Below the pieces are notes generated by a model, which saw only the letters and a list, made by a program, of their open reading frames with translations, did no database searches and had not been told where the DNA came from. Below, in pieces: positions 6,707 through 14,021 of a DNA stretch of 29,386 nt (its first letter is position 1; each line of letters opens with the position of its first letter). Made by a program: the position numbers and the translations under genes. The DNA is from Bermanella sp034112325 (lineage in GTDB: Bacteria > Pseudomonadota > Gammaproteobacteria > Pseudomonadales > Oceanobacteraceae): positions 1-29,386 of the forward strand of contig JAWUVO010000031.1 of assembly GCA_034112325.1 (NCBI GenBank), in the 5' to 3' direction.

Positions 6707-8905
6707 TTAAAACAAATCAAAGTTATCTGGATATTTCTCCTCTACATTGTGATTAGGTTTAACAACTTCACTAACATTGGGCTGCATTGTTTTCATGCCT
6801 TGAGTAGCCTGGGAACAGCGAGACTCTTGGATCAAAGACTGGCTTGGTGCTATATCATGTACCGTAAAGCGTCCAACTAAAACGCTCAACTGCTGCGTTA
6901 AACTGTTTAACTCCACAGTCACTCTTACAACATTTTCTACCACGGCAGTTGACTGGGTAACAGAATCATTAATTGTCGTGATATGTTGATTCGCTCGATC
7001 GGTCATTTTATTTTGTGTTTTTGAGCTTTCGGCAATAGTGCCACTGCTTTTACCAATATCTTCAGCTGCACTCTGAATATCACGTAATGAACTAGTCACT
7101 TCGTTACTGGACTCAAGTGTTCTCTTTGCCGTCGCCTGATTTTTTTCCATTGATAAAACTACTTCACGAATACATCGGCTGAAGTTATCTATTTTTACAC
7201 TAATCTCTTCTGTACTTTTAACGGTATTATTTGCTAAGTTTCTCACTTCATCCGCAACGACAGCAAAACCTCGGCCTTGCTCTCCAGCTCTTGCTGCTTC
7301 GATAGCGGCATTTAAAGCAAGTAAATTTGTTTGATCTGCAATAGTTTTTATTCCCGACAGTACATCTTCGATTTCTTTACCAGTCTCATCTAATTTAGAA
7401 ATACTGTCGCTTGAAAGTGTGATCCCTTGAACTAATTCTTGAATATCATGCAGTGCTTGCTCTAACGATTTAACACTGTTTAGGGACTTAGTATGAATTT
7501 CATTAGACTCTTTCACATTATGCTGAGTTTGTAACACAACTTCTTCAGTAGATTGGGCTACTTGCTGTATCTCATCGGTCAGTTGATGAATATCCTGCTG
7601 TTGAGTAGTTATTGCATTACGACTAGTTTGTGCTGTTTCGTTAAGTGTGTGAGAAAGACTTACTACATCGTCACTGGTGCCTTTTACTAACATAACTACT
7701 TCTTGAATGTTACGAATCATATAGTTAAAAACAACAGACAGCTCACTTAGCTCATCTTTTGTTGACTGCCGCATGGTAACCGTCAAATCACCTTCTGTTG
7801 CCTTAAGTGCATCTACTTTAAATTCTTTTACCGTTTTAGTAATTGAAAAATACATACCCGCTAACAAGTAAAAAATGATTAATAATAAAAGTAGTGTACT
7901 GATTGATATATAAATAAAGTTTAGAGTTAATTTATCGTACCTGCGCTCTAATAATGTCTCGGTGAAAGGAATTGCTTTAAAAATTAATTCGTAGACATTA
8001 TCAATATAGACACTACTACCTTCAAAAAAAGTGGCCCAGGTCATCTCCAACATCTCAGCTTCTATGGTGTTTATCGATAAATAATCCTGCATATTTTTAA
8101 TAGAGGCAACGGCTTTGGTAATTGTTTCGTCTATTGGGTTAAGTAAATCGGGATTAACTTCGGCACTGTAAGCTAGACTAGTCACAATCACATCAAAATC
8201 GCGGTCTAAGCCGACGTAAGATTGGTCGAGCATTTCGTATAGTTCACTATTTATATAACCGCTGTTTAACGCCAAAGTACCCATTGCACGCCCAAGCCCC
8301 ATACTCTCTGTAGCTTTAGACAATTGCTGAGTTAATATATTAATTAATAAAAAACTTTCAATCTCAGGATCAAGCACTAATCGACTTGTATTCGCAGTAT
8401 CTTTAATAAGGCCTCTACCAGCAACAACCAAGGCATTGTAATGTTGATACTTGGCTGTTATTCCTCTACTTGGACTGGGATTATTTTTAATAGATACCCA
8501 TAAGTCGGTTAATATTTTATAACGCTTTGTCAATGATTCACTATTGAACACTAAAATATACGCTTCTAAATTTGAAATTTTTTCTTCTAGATCATGTTTG
8601 ATCTTTTCTCCTTTTTCCAACAGATCTTTATCTTGATCACTTTCATCTAATAAATAGAGGTCTCGGTAACGTTCTGCTGATTGCATAACCTTATAGATTT
8701 CATTGATGCTTTGCAGACCTTGAACCTCACTATCAATTTGATCAGTCTGAACTTTAAGTTCAAAAATCAAACCCACACCCAGTAACAGTAAAGGCATAAT
8801 AAAAAGTCCGCTAATCAAACTGAACTTCCACGTAAATCTTAGCCTCGACATAAGACTCATGGCAGGCTTCATAAATAGCAAAAATGTTGCATACGGCAAT
8901 TTCAT
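6707..8905 (-). CDS. Methyl-accepting chemotaxis protein
   Basis: A chemoreceptor of about 732 residues from the first ATG (8905); the frame can be extended to a TTG at 8983, and ATGs at 8872 or 8860 are also possible. Numbering from 8905: TM1 at about 28-49, a long helical periplasmic domain at about 50-327, TM2 at 329-352, HAMP at 353-405, then the coiled-coil signalling domain. The hairpin tip is intact around 522-558, with DQTNLLALNAAIEAARAGE and GRGFAVVADEVRNLA. The periplasmic domain carries the SRLVLDPEIESFLL and MGLGRAMG motifs, seen in helical-bundle sensors of other receptors and kinases; its ligand is unknown. There is no C-terminal NWETF-type pentapeptide; the protein ends NFDLF. 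No clear Shine-Dalgarno supports one start over the others. Confidence 0.9.
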   Translation of the reverse strand: MKLPYATFLLFMKPAMSLMSRLRFTWKFSLISGLFIMPLLLLGVGLIFELKVQTDQIDSEVQGLQSINEIYKVMQSAERYRDLYLLDESDQDKDLLEKGEKIKHDLEEKISNLEAYILVFNSESLTKRYKILTDLWVSIKNNPSPSRGITAKYQHYNALVVAGRGLIKDTANTSRLVLDPEIESFLLINILTQQLSKATESMGLGRAMGTLALNSGYINSELYEMLDQSYVGLDRDFDVIVTSLAYSAEVNPDLLNPIDETITKAVASIKNMQDYLSINTIEAEMLEMTWATFFEGSSVYIDNVYELIFKAIPFTETLLERRYDKLTLNFIYISISTLLLLLIIFYLLAGMYFSITKTVKEFKVDALKATEGDLTVTMRQSTKDELSELSVVFNYMIRNIQEVVMLVKGTSDDVVSLSHTLNETAQTSRNAITTQQQDIHQLTDEIQQVAQSTEEVVLQTQHNVKESNEIHTKSLNSVKSLEQALHDIQELVQGITLSSDSISKLDETGKEIEDVLSGIKTIADQTNLLALNAAIEAARAGEQGRGFAVVADEVRNLANNTVKSTEEISVKIDNFSRCIREVVLSMEKNQATAKRTLESSNEVTSSLRDIQSAAEDIGKSSGTIAESSKTQNKMTDRANQHITTINDSVTQSTAVVENVVRVTVELNSLTQQLSVLVGRFTVHDIAPSQSLIQESRCSQATQGMKTMQPNVSEVVKPNHNVEEKYPDNFDLF

Positions 8906-9098
8906 AATTATCAGTTTAGACAATCTTATTTGATATGCCACCAGTACAAATAGACAATGACATGTGATAAAAGGCCAGATCAACCCTAGTACCTACCAAT
9001 AAGCAGATCTTAATGGTTAAACTGAACGATAGATTCAATTGACACCTAGCCATCTCAGCCTCTACAGTATTTGCTCAAATAATAATGAGCAGACATCC

Positions 9099-10361
9099 AT
9101 GAGCAAAGCTTCTATTTTACAACAGCCCCTTACTCTGCCTTGCGGACATATAATTCCCAACCGCATTATTAAAGCCGCTATGACCGAGGGTGTAGCTGAC
9201 CGTCATGACAACGCCACAGAAAAACATCAAACCCTTTATCGCACTTGGTCAAAGGGTGAAACCGGTGTATTGATTACGGGGAATATTTTAATTGACCGTC
9301 GTTATTTAGAACGCGCAGGTAATGTCGTTGTAGAAGACGAGTCGGGGCTGCCGCAATTAAAAGCATGGGTAGCCGCAACAAAAGAAGGCAGCAGTCAACT
9401 ATGGGCACAAATCAACCACCCTGGCCGCCAATGTCCACGGATGGTAAACACCAAGCCACTTTCTGCCAGCGATGTGCAATTGAACATGATTGGTAACTTT
9501 GCCAAACCTAAAGCAGCCAGCATTGACGATATTCAGGATGTCATAAAGCGTTTTGCAAACACGTCTAAAATAATACAAAAGGCAGGGTTTGAAGGGGTAC
9601 AAATACATGCGGCACATGGTTATTTTTTAAGCCAATTTTTAAGCCCTAATACCAATAAAAGAAATGACCAATATGGCGGTAGTTTGGAAAATAGAGCACG
9701 CCTATTATTGGAAGTGATTGCGGCGGTTCGTGTAGAGGTAGGGGATAAATTCCCAATTGCCATGAAACTGAACAGCTCCGATTTTCAAAAAGGAGGTTTT
9801 ACCTTAGAAGAATGTGTACAGGTAGTAGAGTGGCTTAACGATGCAGGCCTAGATCTATTAGAAATTTCTGGTGGTACTTACGAGCAATTAGAATTTTTAA
9901 AAGAACAACCAGTTAGAGAAAGTACTAAAAAACGTGAAGCGTTTTTTCTAGAATACGCGAAATCTATTAAAGCTATCGCCAAAATGCCATTGGTAGTAAC
10001 TGGTGGATTTAGAACTAAGTCTGGAATGGAAGAAGCGTTAAACGAAGGTATTATTGACGCAATTGGCATTGCACGCCCTTTATGCTTAAACCCCGACTTC
10101 CCAAAAACATTTTTTAATAATGAGCTTTCAGAGCTGCCTAATGATGAAAGTAAACTGGTTATTGGTAATGGTTACTGGGGGCCAACAAGCTCTTCTAAAT
10201 CTATTCAAGCGCTTAATAATCAAGCCCATGCAGGCTGGTATTACCACCAAATAGAACGCCTAGCCAAAGGGCTGGCTCCTGAAGATAGTTACTCACCTCG
10301 CAAAGCGTTATTTACACACTTAAGTAAAGATATGGGCAGAGCTATTTTACGCAAGTTTTAA
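9099..10361 (+). CDS. NADH:flavin oxidoreductase, Old Yellow Enzyme family
   Basis: A 420-residue FMN-dependent TIM-barrel oxidoreductase. The active-site segment IHAAHGYFLSQFLSP gives H170, H173 and Y175, the usual His/His(Asn)-Tyr set of OYE enzymes, followed by the GGSLENRARLLLEVI phosphate-binding region. QINHPGRQ at 104-111 is also typical. The family reduces activated C=C bonds of enones and related compounds, or is fused to dienoyl-CoA reductases; this protein lacks the C-terminal FeS and FAD domains of FadH, so it is a stand-alone form. I start it at ATG 9099; the frame extends to a TTG at 9039, but that part looks non-coding. It precedes the GMC gene by 51 bp, so an operon is likely. 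Its natural substrate cannot be told from sequence. Confidence 0.9.
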   Translation: MSKASILQQPLTLPCGHIIPNRIIKAAMTEGVADRHDNATEKHQTLYRTWSKGETGVLITGNILIDRRYLERAGNVVVEDESGLPQLKAWVAATKEGSSQLWAQINHPGRQCPRMVNTKPLSASDVQLNMIGNFAKPKAASIDDIQDVIKRFANTSKIIQKAGFEGVQIHAAHGYFLSQFLSPNTNKRNDQYGGSLENRARLLLEVIAAVRVEVGDKFPIAMKLNSSDFQKGGFTLEECVQVVEWLNDAGLDLLEISGGTYEQLEFLKEQPVRESTKKREAFFLEYAKSIKAIAKMPLVVTGGFRTKSGMEEALNEGIIDAIGIARPLCLNPDFPKTFFNNELSELPNDESKLVIGNGYWGPTSSSKSIQALNNQAHAGWYYHQIERLAKGLAPEDSYSPRKALFTHLSKDMGRAILRKF

Positions 10362-10412
10362 TTTTTAAATGGAAGTTTTAAACGTTATAAAAGTCAGCCA
10401 ACGGATGTAGCC

Positions 10413-12044
10413 ATGACACAAGGCATTAAACAATTAGACCAGTATGATTATGTAATTATTGGTGCCGGTTCGGCTGGCTGCGTTCTAGCTAATCGCTTAA
10501 GCGCATGTGGTAAATACTCAGTACTTTTATTAGAGGCTGGTGGTAAAGACAATTATCCTTGGATCGACATTCCTGTGGGCTATTTATTTACCATTAATAA
10601 TCCTCGTACGGACTGGTGTATGGAAATAGAACCCGACCCTGGTTTAAACGGCCGCACAATTGGCTACGCCCGTGGAAAAGTTTTAGGTGGCTGTTCTTCA
10701 ATTAATGCGATGATTTATATGCGCGGACAAAAAACTGACTTTGATCATTGGAAAAGTTTAGGCAACCGAGGCTGGAGCTGGGATGAGGTATTACCTGTAT
10801 TCAAAAAATCGGAGGATTACCAACATGGTGCCGATGAATTTCATGGAGCGGGTGGCGAAGTTCGCGTAGAAGAGCGCCGTGTTAACTGGGAGATTTTAGA
10901 AGCGTGGCGCAATGCCGCGGCACAGAGCGGCATCCCAAAAATAGATGAGTTTAATCGCGGCGATAACTTTGGAAATGCTTATTTCCAAATGACCCAAAAA
11001 CGAGGACAACGCTGGAGTGTTAGTAAAGGATTTTTACGTCCAATTATTAAACGAAAAAATCTAACTGTTAAAACTCATGTACACGTAGAAAAAATAGTAT
11101 TTGACGACTCTAATAATACGCTTACGGCCACCGGAGTTCAGGTAAAACTTAAAAACGGACAGATTGGTATTTTTGCTGCTAATAAGGAAGTAATTATGAG
11201 TGCCGGTGCAGTGGCTTCACCGCAGTTATTGCAATTGTCAGGAGTTGGTAATAAAGATTTGTTATCAAAATATAACATTGAATTAAAACACGAACTTAAT
11301 GGTGTAGGTGAAAACCTACAAGACCATTTACAAATTCGTAGCATTTATAAAGTATGTAATACCGTTACACTTAATCAGCGTGTGGGCAGCATTTTTGGAA
11401 AAATTAAAATGGGGCTTGAATACCTGCTGTTTAAAACTGGGCCGCTCACCATGCCCCCTTCTCAATTAGGTGCATTTGCAAAAAGTGATGACAGCTATGA
11501 ATCGGCCAATATTGAATGGCACGTACAGCCCCTTTCGTTAGAGAAATTCGGATCACCCTTACACTCGTTTAACGCCATAACACCGTCGGTGTGTAATTTA
11601 CGTCCAAGCTCTCGCGGACATATTAGAATTAAATCGGCTGACTCTCAGGTGCCACCGGCTATCACCACTAATTACTTGTCTACCGACGAAGATAAAAAAA
11701 TTGCCATTGACGGTTTAAAATTTACACGAAAAATAATGGCCAGTGCTGCCATGGCACCGTTCGAACCAGAGGAATGGAAGCCCGGTGCCCATATTCAAAG
11801 TGAAGCCGATTTAGCAAAAGCCGCTGGCGACTTGGGCACCACCATATTTCATCCCGTGGGTACCTGTAAAATGGGCCATGATCACATGGCTGTTGTGGAT
11901 GATTGCTTGAAAGTGCATGGCATCAATCACCTTCGAATCGTAGACGCTTCCATCATGCCCACCATTACATCGGGTAATACCAACGCACCAACGATCATGA
12001 TCGCTGAAAAAGGCGCTGAATTTATTTTGCAGGATGCTGACTAG
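10413..12044 (+). CDS. GMC-family FAD-dependent oxidoreductase (alcohol/choline dehydrogenase type)
   Basis: A 543-residue flavoenzyme. The N-terminal dinucleotide motif is G17-x-G19-x2-G22 in VIIGAGSAGCVLANRL. GMC signature 1 (GRTIGYARGKVLGGCSS) and signature 2 (AGAVASPQLLQLSGVG) are both clear. Likely catalytic residues are H480 in FHPVGTCKMG and N524 in GNTNAPTIM. Bacterial members near choline dehydrogenase and AlkJ oxidise primary alcohols and pass electrons to the quinone pool; which alcohol is used here is unknown. Choline dehydrogenase itself usually sits in a bet cluster, which is absent, so an alcohol from hydrocarbon or lipid breakdown is my guess. The gene follows the OYE gene by 51 bp and ends 2 bp from the stop of the convergent SDR gene. 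Confidence 0.92.
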   Translation: MTQGIKQLDQYDYVIIGAGSAGCVLANRLSACGKYSVLLLEAGGKDNYPWIDIPVGYLFTINNPRTDWCMEIEPDPGLNGRTIGYARGKVLGGCSSINAMIYMRGQKTDFDHWKSLGNRGWSWDEVLPVFKKSEDYQHGADEFHGAGGEVRVEERRVNWEILEAWRNAAAQSGIPKIDEFNRGDNFGNAYFQMTQKRGQRWSVSKGFLRPIIKRKNLTVKTHVHVEKIVFDDSNNTLTATGVQVKLKNGQIGIFAANKEVIMSAGAVASPQLLQLSGVGNKDLLSKYNIELKHELNGVGENLQDHLQIRSIYKVCNTVTLNQRVGSIFGKIKMGLEYLLFKTGPLTMPPSQLGAFAKSDDSYESANIEWHVQPLSLEKFGSPLHSFNAITPSVCNLRPSSRGHIRIKSADSQVPPAITTNYLSTDEDKKIAIDGLKFTRKIMASAAMAPFEPEEWKPGAHIQSEADLAKAAGDLGTTIFHPVGTCKMGHDHMAVVDDCLKVHGINHLRIVDASIMPTITSGNTNAPTIMIAEKGAEFILQDAD

Positions 12045-12046
12045 TA

Positions 12047-12793
12047 TTAGCTCATTTTTGCAAGCCAGCGTAGCGGCATTATTTTCATCACAAGCCCTAC
12101 TAGGTTCCATGGCCAGCCTGGCACAAACGCTTTAGCAGGTTCTTTATTGATGGCGTTTGCTAGTTGCTTGCAGCCCGTGTCTAAATCCACCATAAACGGC
12201 GCTTTTTTCACTTTTGCATTTAGCTCGGTCTGAATAAAACCTGGGTATATGGTGCTGACTTTAATATTTGTTCCTAGCAAATCAATACGTATACCTTCAA
12301 ATAATGAAGCCAAGCCAGCCTTGGTGGCGGCATAAGTATTTAAGGCACGGCGCATACCTCGCAAGGCACTCATGGATGATATGGCTACCAGGTGTCCATT
12401 ACCTTGCTCGCGGAAAATCTCTAATGCCGCTTCACTTTGTGCCAAAGCCCCAATAAAGTTAGTTTGCGCGGTTTGTAAATTGGCATGGAAGTGACCCGTG
12501 CCTAGCGAAGCGCCCTTACCCATGCCTGCATTAACAATAATACGGTCAACCTGACCCAAGTCGGCTTTAAATTGCTTGAATACTCTAAAGACCTCTGGGT
12601 GGTCATTAACATCTAAAGCATGTACGACCACTTTAATTTGAGGATGCAGTGCTTCAAGTTCTGCTTTAAGCTCGTTAAGCCGATCTGTACGCCTAGCACA
12701 CAAGCCTAAGTTACTGCCTTGAGCAGCAAACTCTTTTGCCATGCCCCAACCTAAGCCCGAACTTGCACCGGTTATTATTATATTTTTTCGCAT
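12047..12793 (-). CDS. Short-chain dehydrogenase/reductase
   Basis: A 248-residue classical SDR with the cofactor motif T8-G-A-S-S-G-L-G15 and arginines after the second strand (CARRTDR), which suggest NADP(H). NAG lies at 88-90, the catalytic serine is about S139/S140 in VAISSMSALRGM, and the active pair is Y154-x3-K158 (YAATK). The C-terminal part (PGWPWNLVGLVMKIMPLRW) is hydrophobic and may touch the membrane, as in several SDRs acting on lipids. It faces the GMC gene tail to tail with only 2 bp between stop codons and no hairpin terminator, so the two transcripts must overlap. The start is ATG 12793. Substrate unknown; a shared pathway with the OYE and GMC enzymes is plausible but unproven. 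Confidence 0.9.
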   Translation of the reverse strand: MRKNIIITGASSGLGWGMAKEFAAQGSNLGLCARRTDRLNELKAELEALHPQIKVVVHALDVNDHPEVFRVFKQFKADLGQVDRIIVNAGMGKGASLGTGHFHANLQTAQTNFIGALAQSEAALEIFREQGNGHLVAISSMSALRGMRRALNTYAATKAGLASLFEGIRIDLLGTNIKVSTIYPGFIQTELNAKVKKAPFMVDLDTGCKQLANAINKEPAKAFVPGWPWNLVGLVMKIMPLRWLAKMS

Positions 12794-13182
12794 ATTAACA
12801 TCTCTTATTTTTAACGTTAAGAATGCCTCAAAAAGATTAATAAGAGAATAGCCACAACATTCGATTATGGGGCTCTCACATACAAACAGGGGAATAACAC
12901 CTGTCCAAACTCGATACCTAAATTAAATCCTAACAATACAAAGCCTATATTACTTGATGAAAAATCGGCTTGTAATAAACCTGATGAAAAACTAAACCAT
13001 TAATCACACCAAATAAACTTGTGAATGCAATTCCGATAATTGCGTTACTTTTGAAACGCATATTATGCTGCTTTGTTGTGTTGATAGACATTACCATGCC
13101 CAGTAACACATGTAGCCGGTATCACTTGACCGCTATAAATAACGCAACTAAGCTGAACCGCATGGTGGTACTGGAGAGCAAA
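12794..13182. other. Intergenic region with inverted repeats upstream of the solute-binding protein gene
   Basis: This 389-bp gap separates the divergent SDR and solute-binding protein genes. It holds ACAGG-N9-CCTGT at 12886-12904 and two closely placed palindromes at 13027-13060. A frame opens at GTG 13021 and reads into the binding protein, but it has no gene-like features. I see no other coding potential and no RNA gene. Confidence 0.5.
13027..13060. promoter_or_regulatory. Two adjacent palindromes, putative operator of the sensor/c-di-GMP pair
   Basis: GCAATT-CCGAT-AATTGC (13027-13043) is overlapped by TGCGTT-ACTTTTGA-AACGCA (13041-13060). Both have perfect 6-bp arms. They lie about 120-155 bp before the ATG of the binding protein, where a regulator could act. 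No regulator gene is adjacent. Confidence 0.35.
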
Positions 13183-13947
13183 ATGATAAAACACACCTTA
13201 TTAATACTATTGATGTCGATAATATTTAACTCGACAGTCTCCATGGCTTCAGATCAACCTCAATTGAAAGAAGTAATCGCATCATTTGGAGGGACTCTAC
13301 CACCATGGGTCATGGACGACGGACGCACAGGAATCTTAATTGACTTATTAAGTGACTGTTTAGAGCCTTCTGGTTATAAAGTGAAAACTCAATTAGTCCC
13401 GTATGCCAGACGAATTACTGAGTTCCAAGCTAGCCGAGTGGACATAGTCACGGATATGAATGAGAAAACAATTGGTGAGTTAAAGCTCGAAGGTTACTTC
13501 TCTGGAAATATATACGCTTATGATAACTTCCTTTTTTCACTTTCCGACAGAAATATAGAAATAAATGAAATTCAACAACTCTCTGAATACTCGCTCCTGT
13601 CATGGCAAGGTGCAATTGCTCATATTGGTGGTGAATATGCGAAAATGGCAAGGCGCAATAAAAAATACAGTGAAACCGCTAGCCAAAAAACTCAGCTCAG
13701 AATGTTGTTTAATGGTCGAACAGATTTTATTCAAATGGATGGGAGTATTTACAATTTTTATCGAGAAGAATTGATAAAAGATAATGAACTAAATGCGCAG
13801 ATAGCTGTTAAAAGAACTTTTTTATTCGGAAGAAATCCAAATGGTTTTTTATTTAAAGATATTACCATTAGAGATGCGTGTGTCAGTAATATGGATTTAG
13901 TGAGTAAGAATAAGAAGTATCAAGATATTTTGTATTTCGACAAGTAG
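13183..13947 (+). CDS. Periplasmic solute-binding protein, family 3 type (possible sensor)
   Basis: A 254-residue protein with a Sec signal peptide (MIKHTLLILLMSIIFN, cleavage near SMA at about 20). The mature part resembles the amino-acid-binding SBP family 3 fold: a first strand EVIASFGGTLPPWV, then GILIDLLSDCLEPSGYKVKTQLVPYARRI. That last segment, with PYARR, is frequent in the many uncharacterised family members of aquatic bacteria. The ATG at 13183 is chosen because GGAGA (13173-13177) sits upstream and a good signal peptide follows; the frame runs back to a GTG at 13021 without sense. No ABC permease or ATPase gene is nearby. The next gene, 74 bp downstream on the same strand, is a membrane GGDEF-EAL protein, which suggests ligand sensing, not transport. 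The ligand is unknown. Confidence 0.82.
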   Translation: MIKHTLLILLMSIIFNSTVSMASDQPQLKEVIASFGGTLPPWVMDDGRTGILIDLLSDCLEPSGYKVKTQLVPYARRITEFQASRVDIVTDMNEKTIGELKLEGYFSGNIYAYDNFLFSLSDRNIEINEIQQLSEYSLLSWQGAIAHIGGEYAKMARRNKKYSETASQKTQLRMLFNGRTDFIQMDGSIYNFYREELIKDNELNAQIAVKRTFLFGRNPNGFLFKDITIRDACVSNMDLVSKNKKYQDILYFDK

Positions 13948-14021
13948 CATGTCGGAGGTTTAATTCATTATTAAAGTGTGTTTCTAAAAGAGTAATATTC
14001 ATTGAATATTCCCGATAGTTT

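Noticed and set aside
8906..8983. TTG-started extension of the chemoreceptor
   Set aside because: It begins with a rare start and adds a second hydrophobic segment before the normal first membrane helix. ATGs at 8905, 8872 or 8860 are more likely.
9039..9098. N-terminal extension of the OYE gene from a TTG
   Set aside because: The TTG has no good ribosome site and the family N-terminus fits MSKASILQQPLTLPCG from ATG 9099.
13021..13182. GTG-started extension of the solute-binding protein
   Set aside because: It would bury the signal peptide inside the protein and contains palindromic regulatory DNA; ATG 13183 has GGAGA upstream.
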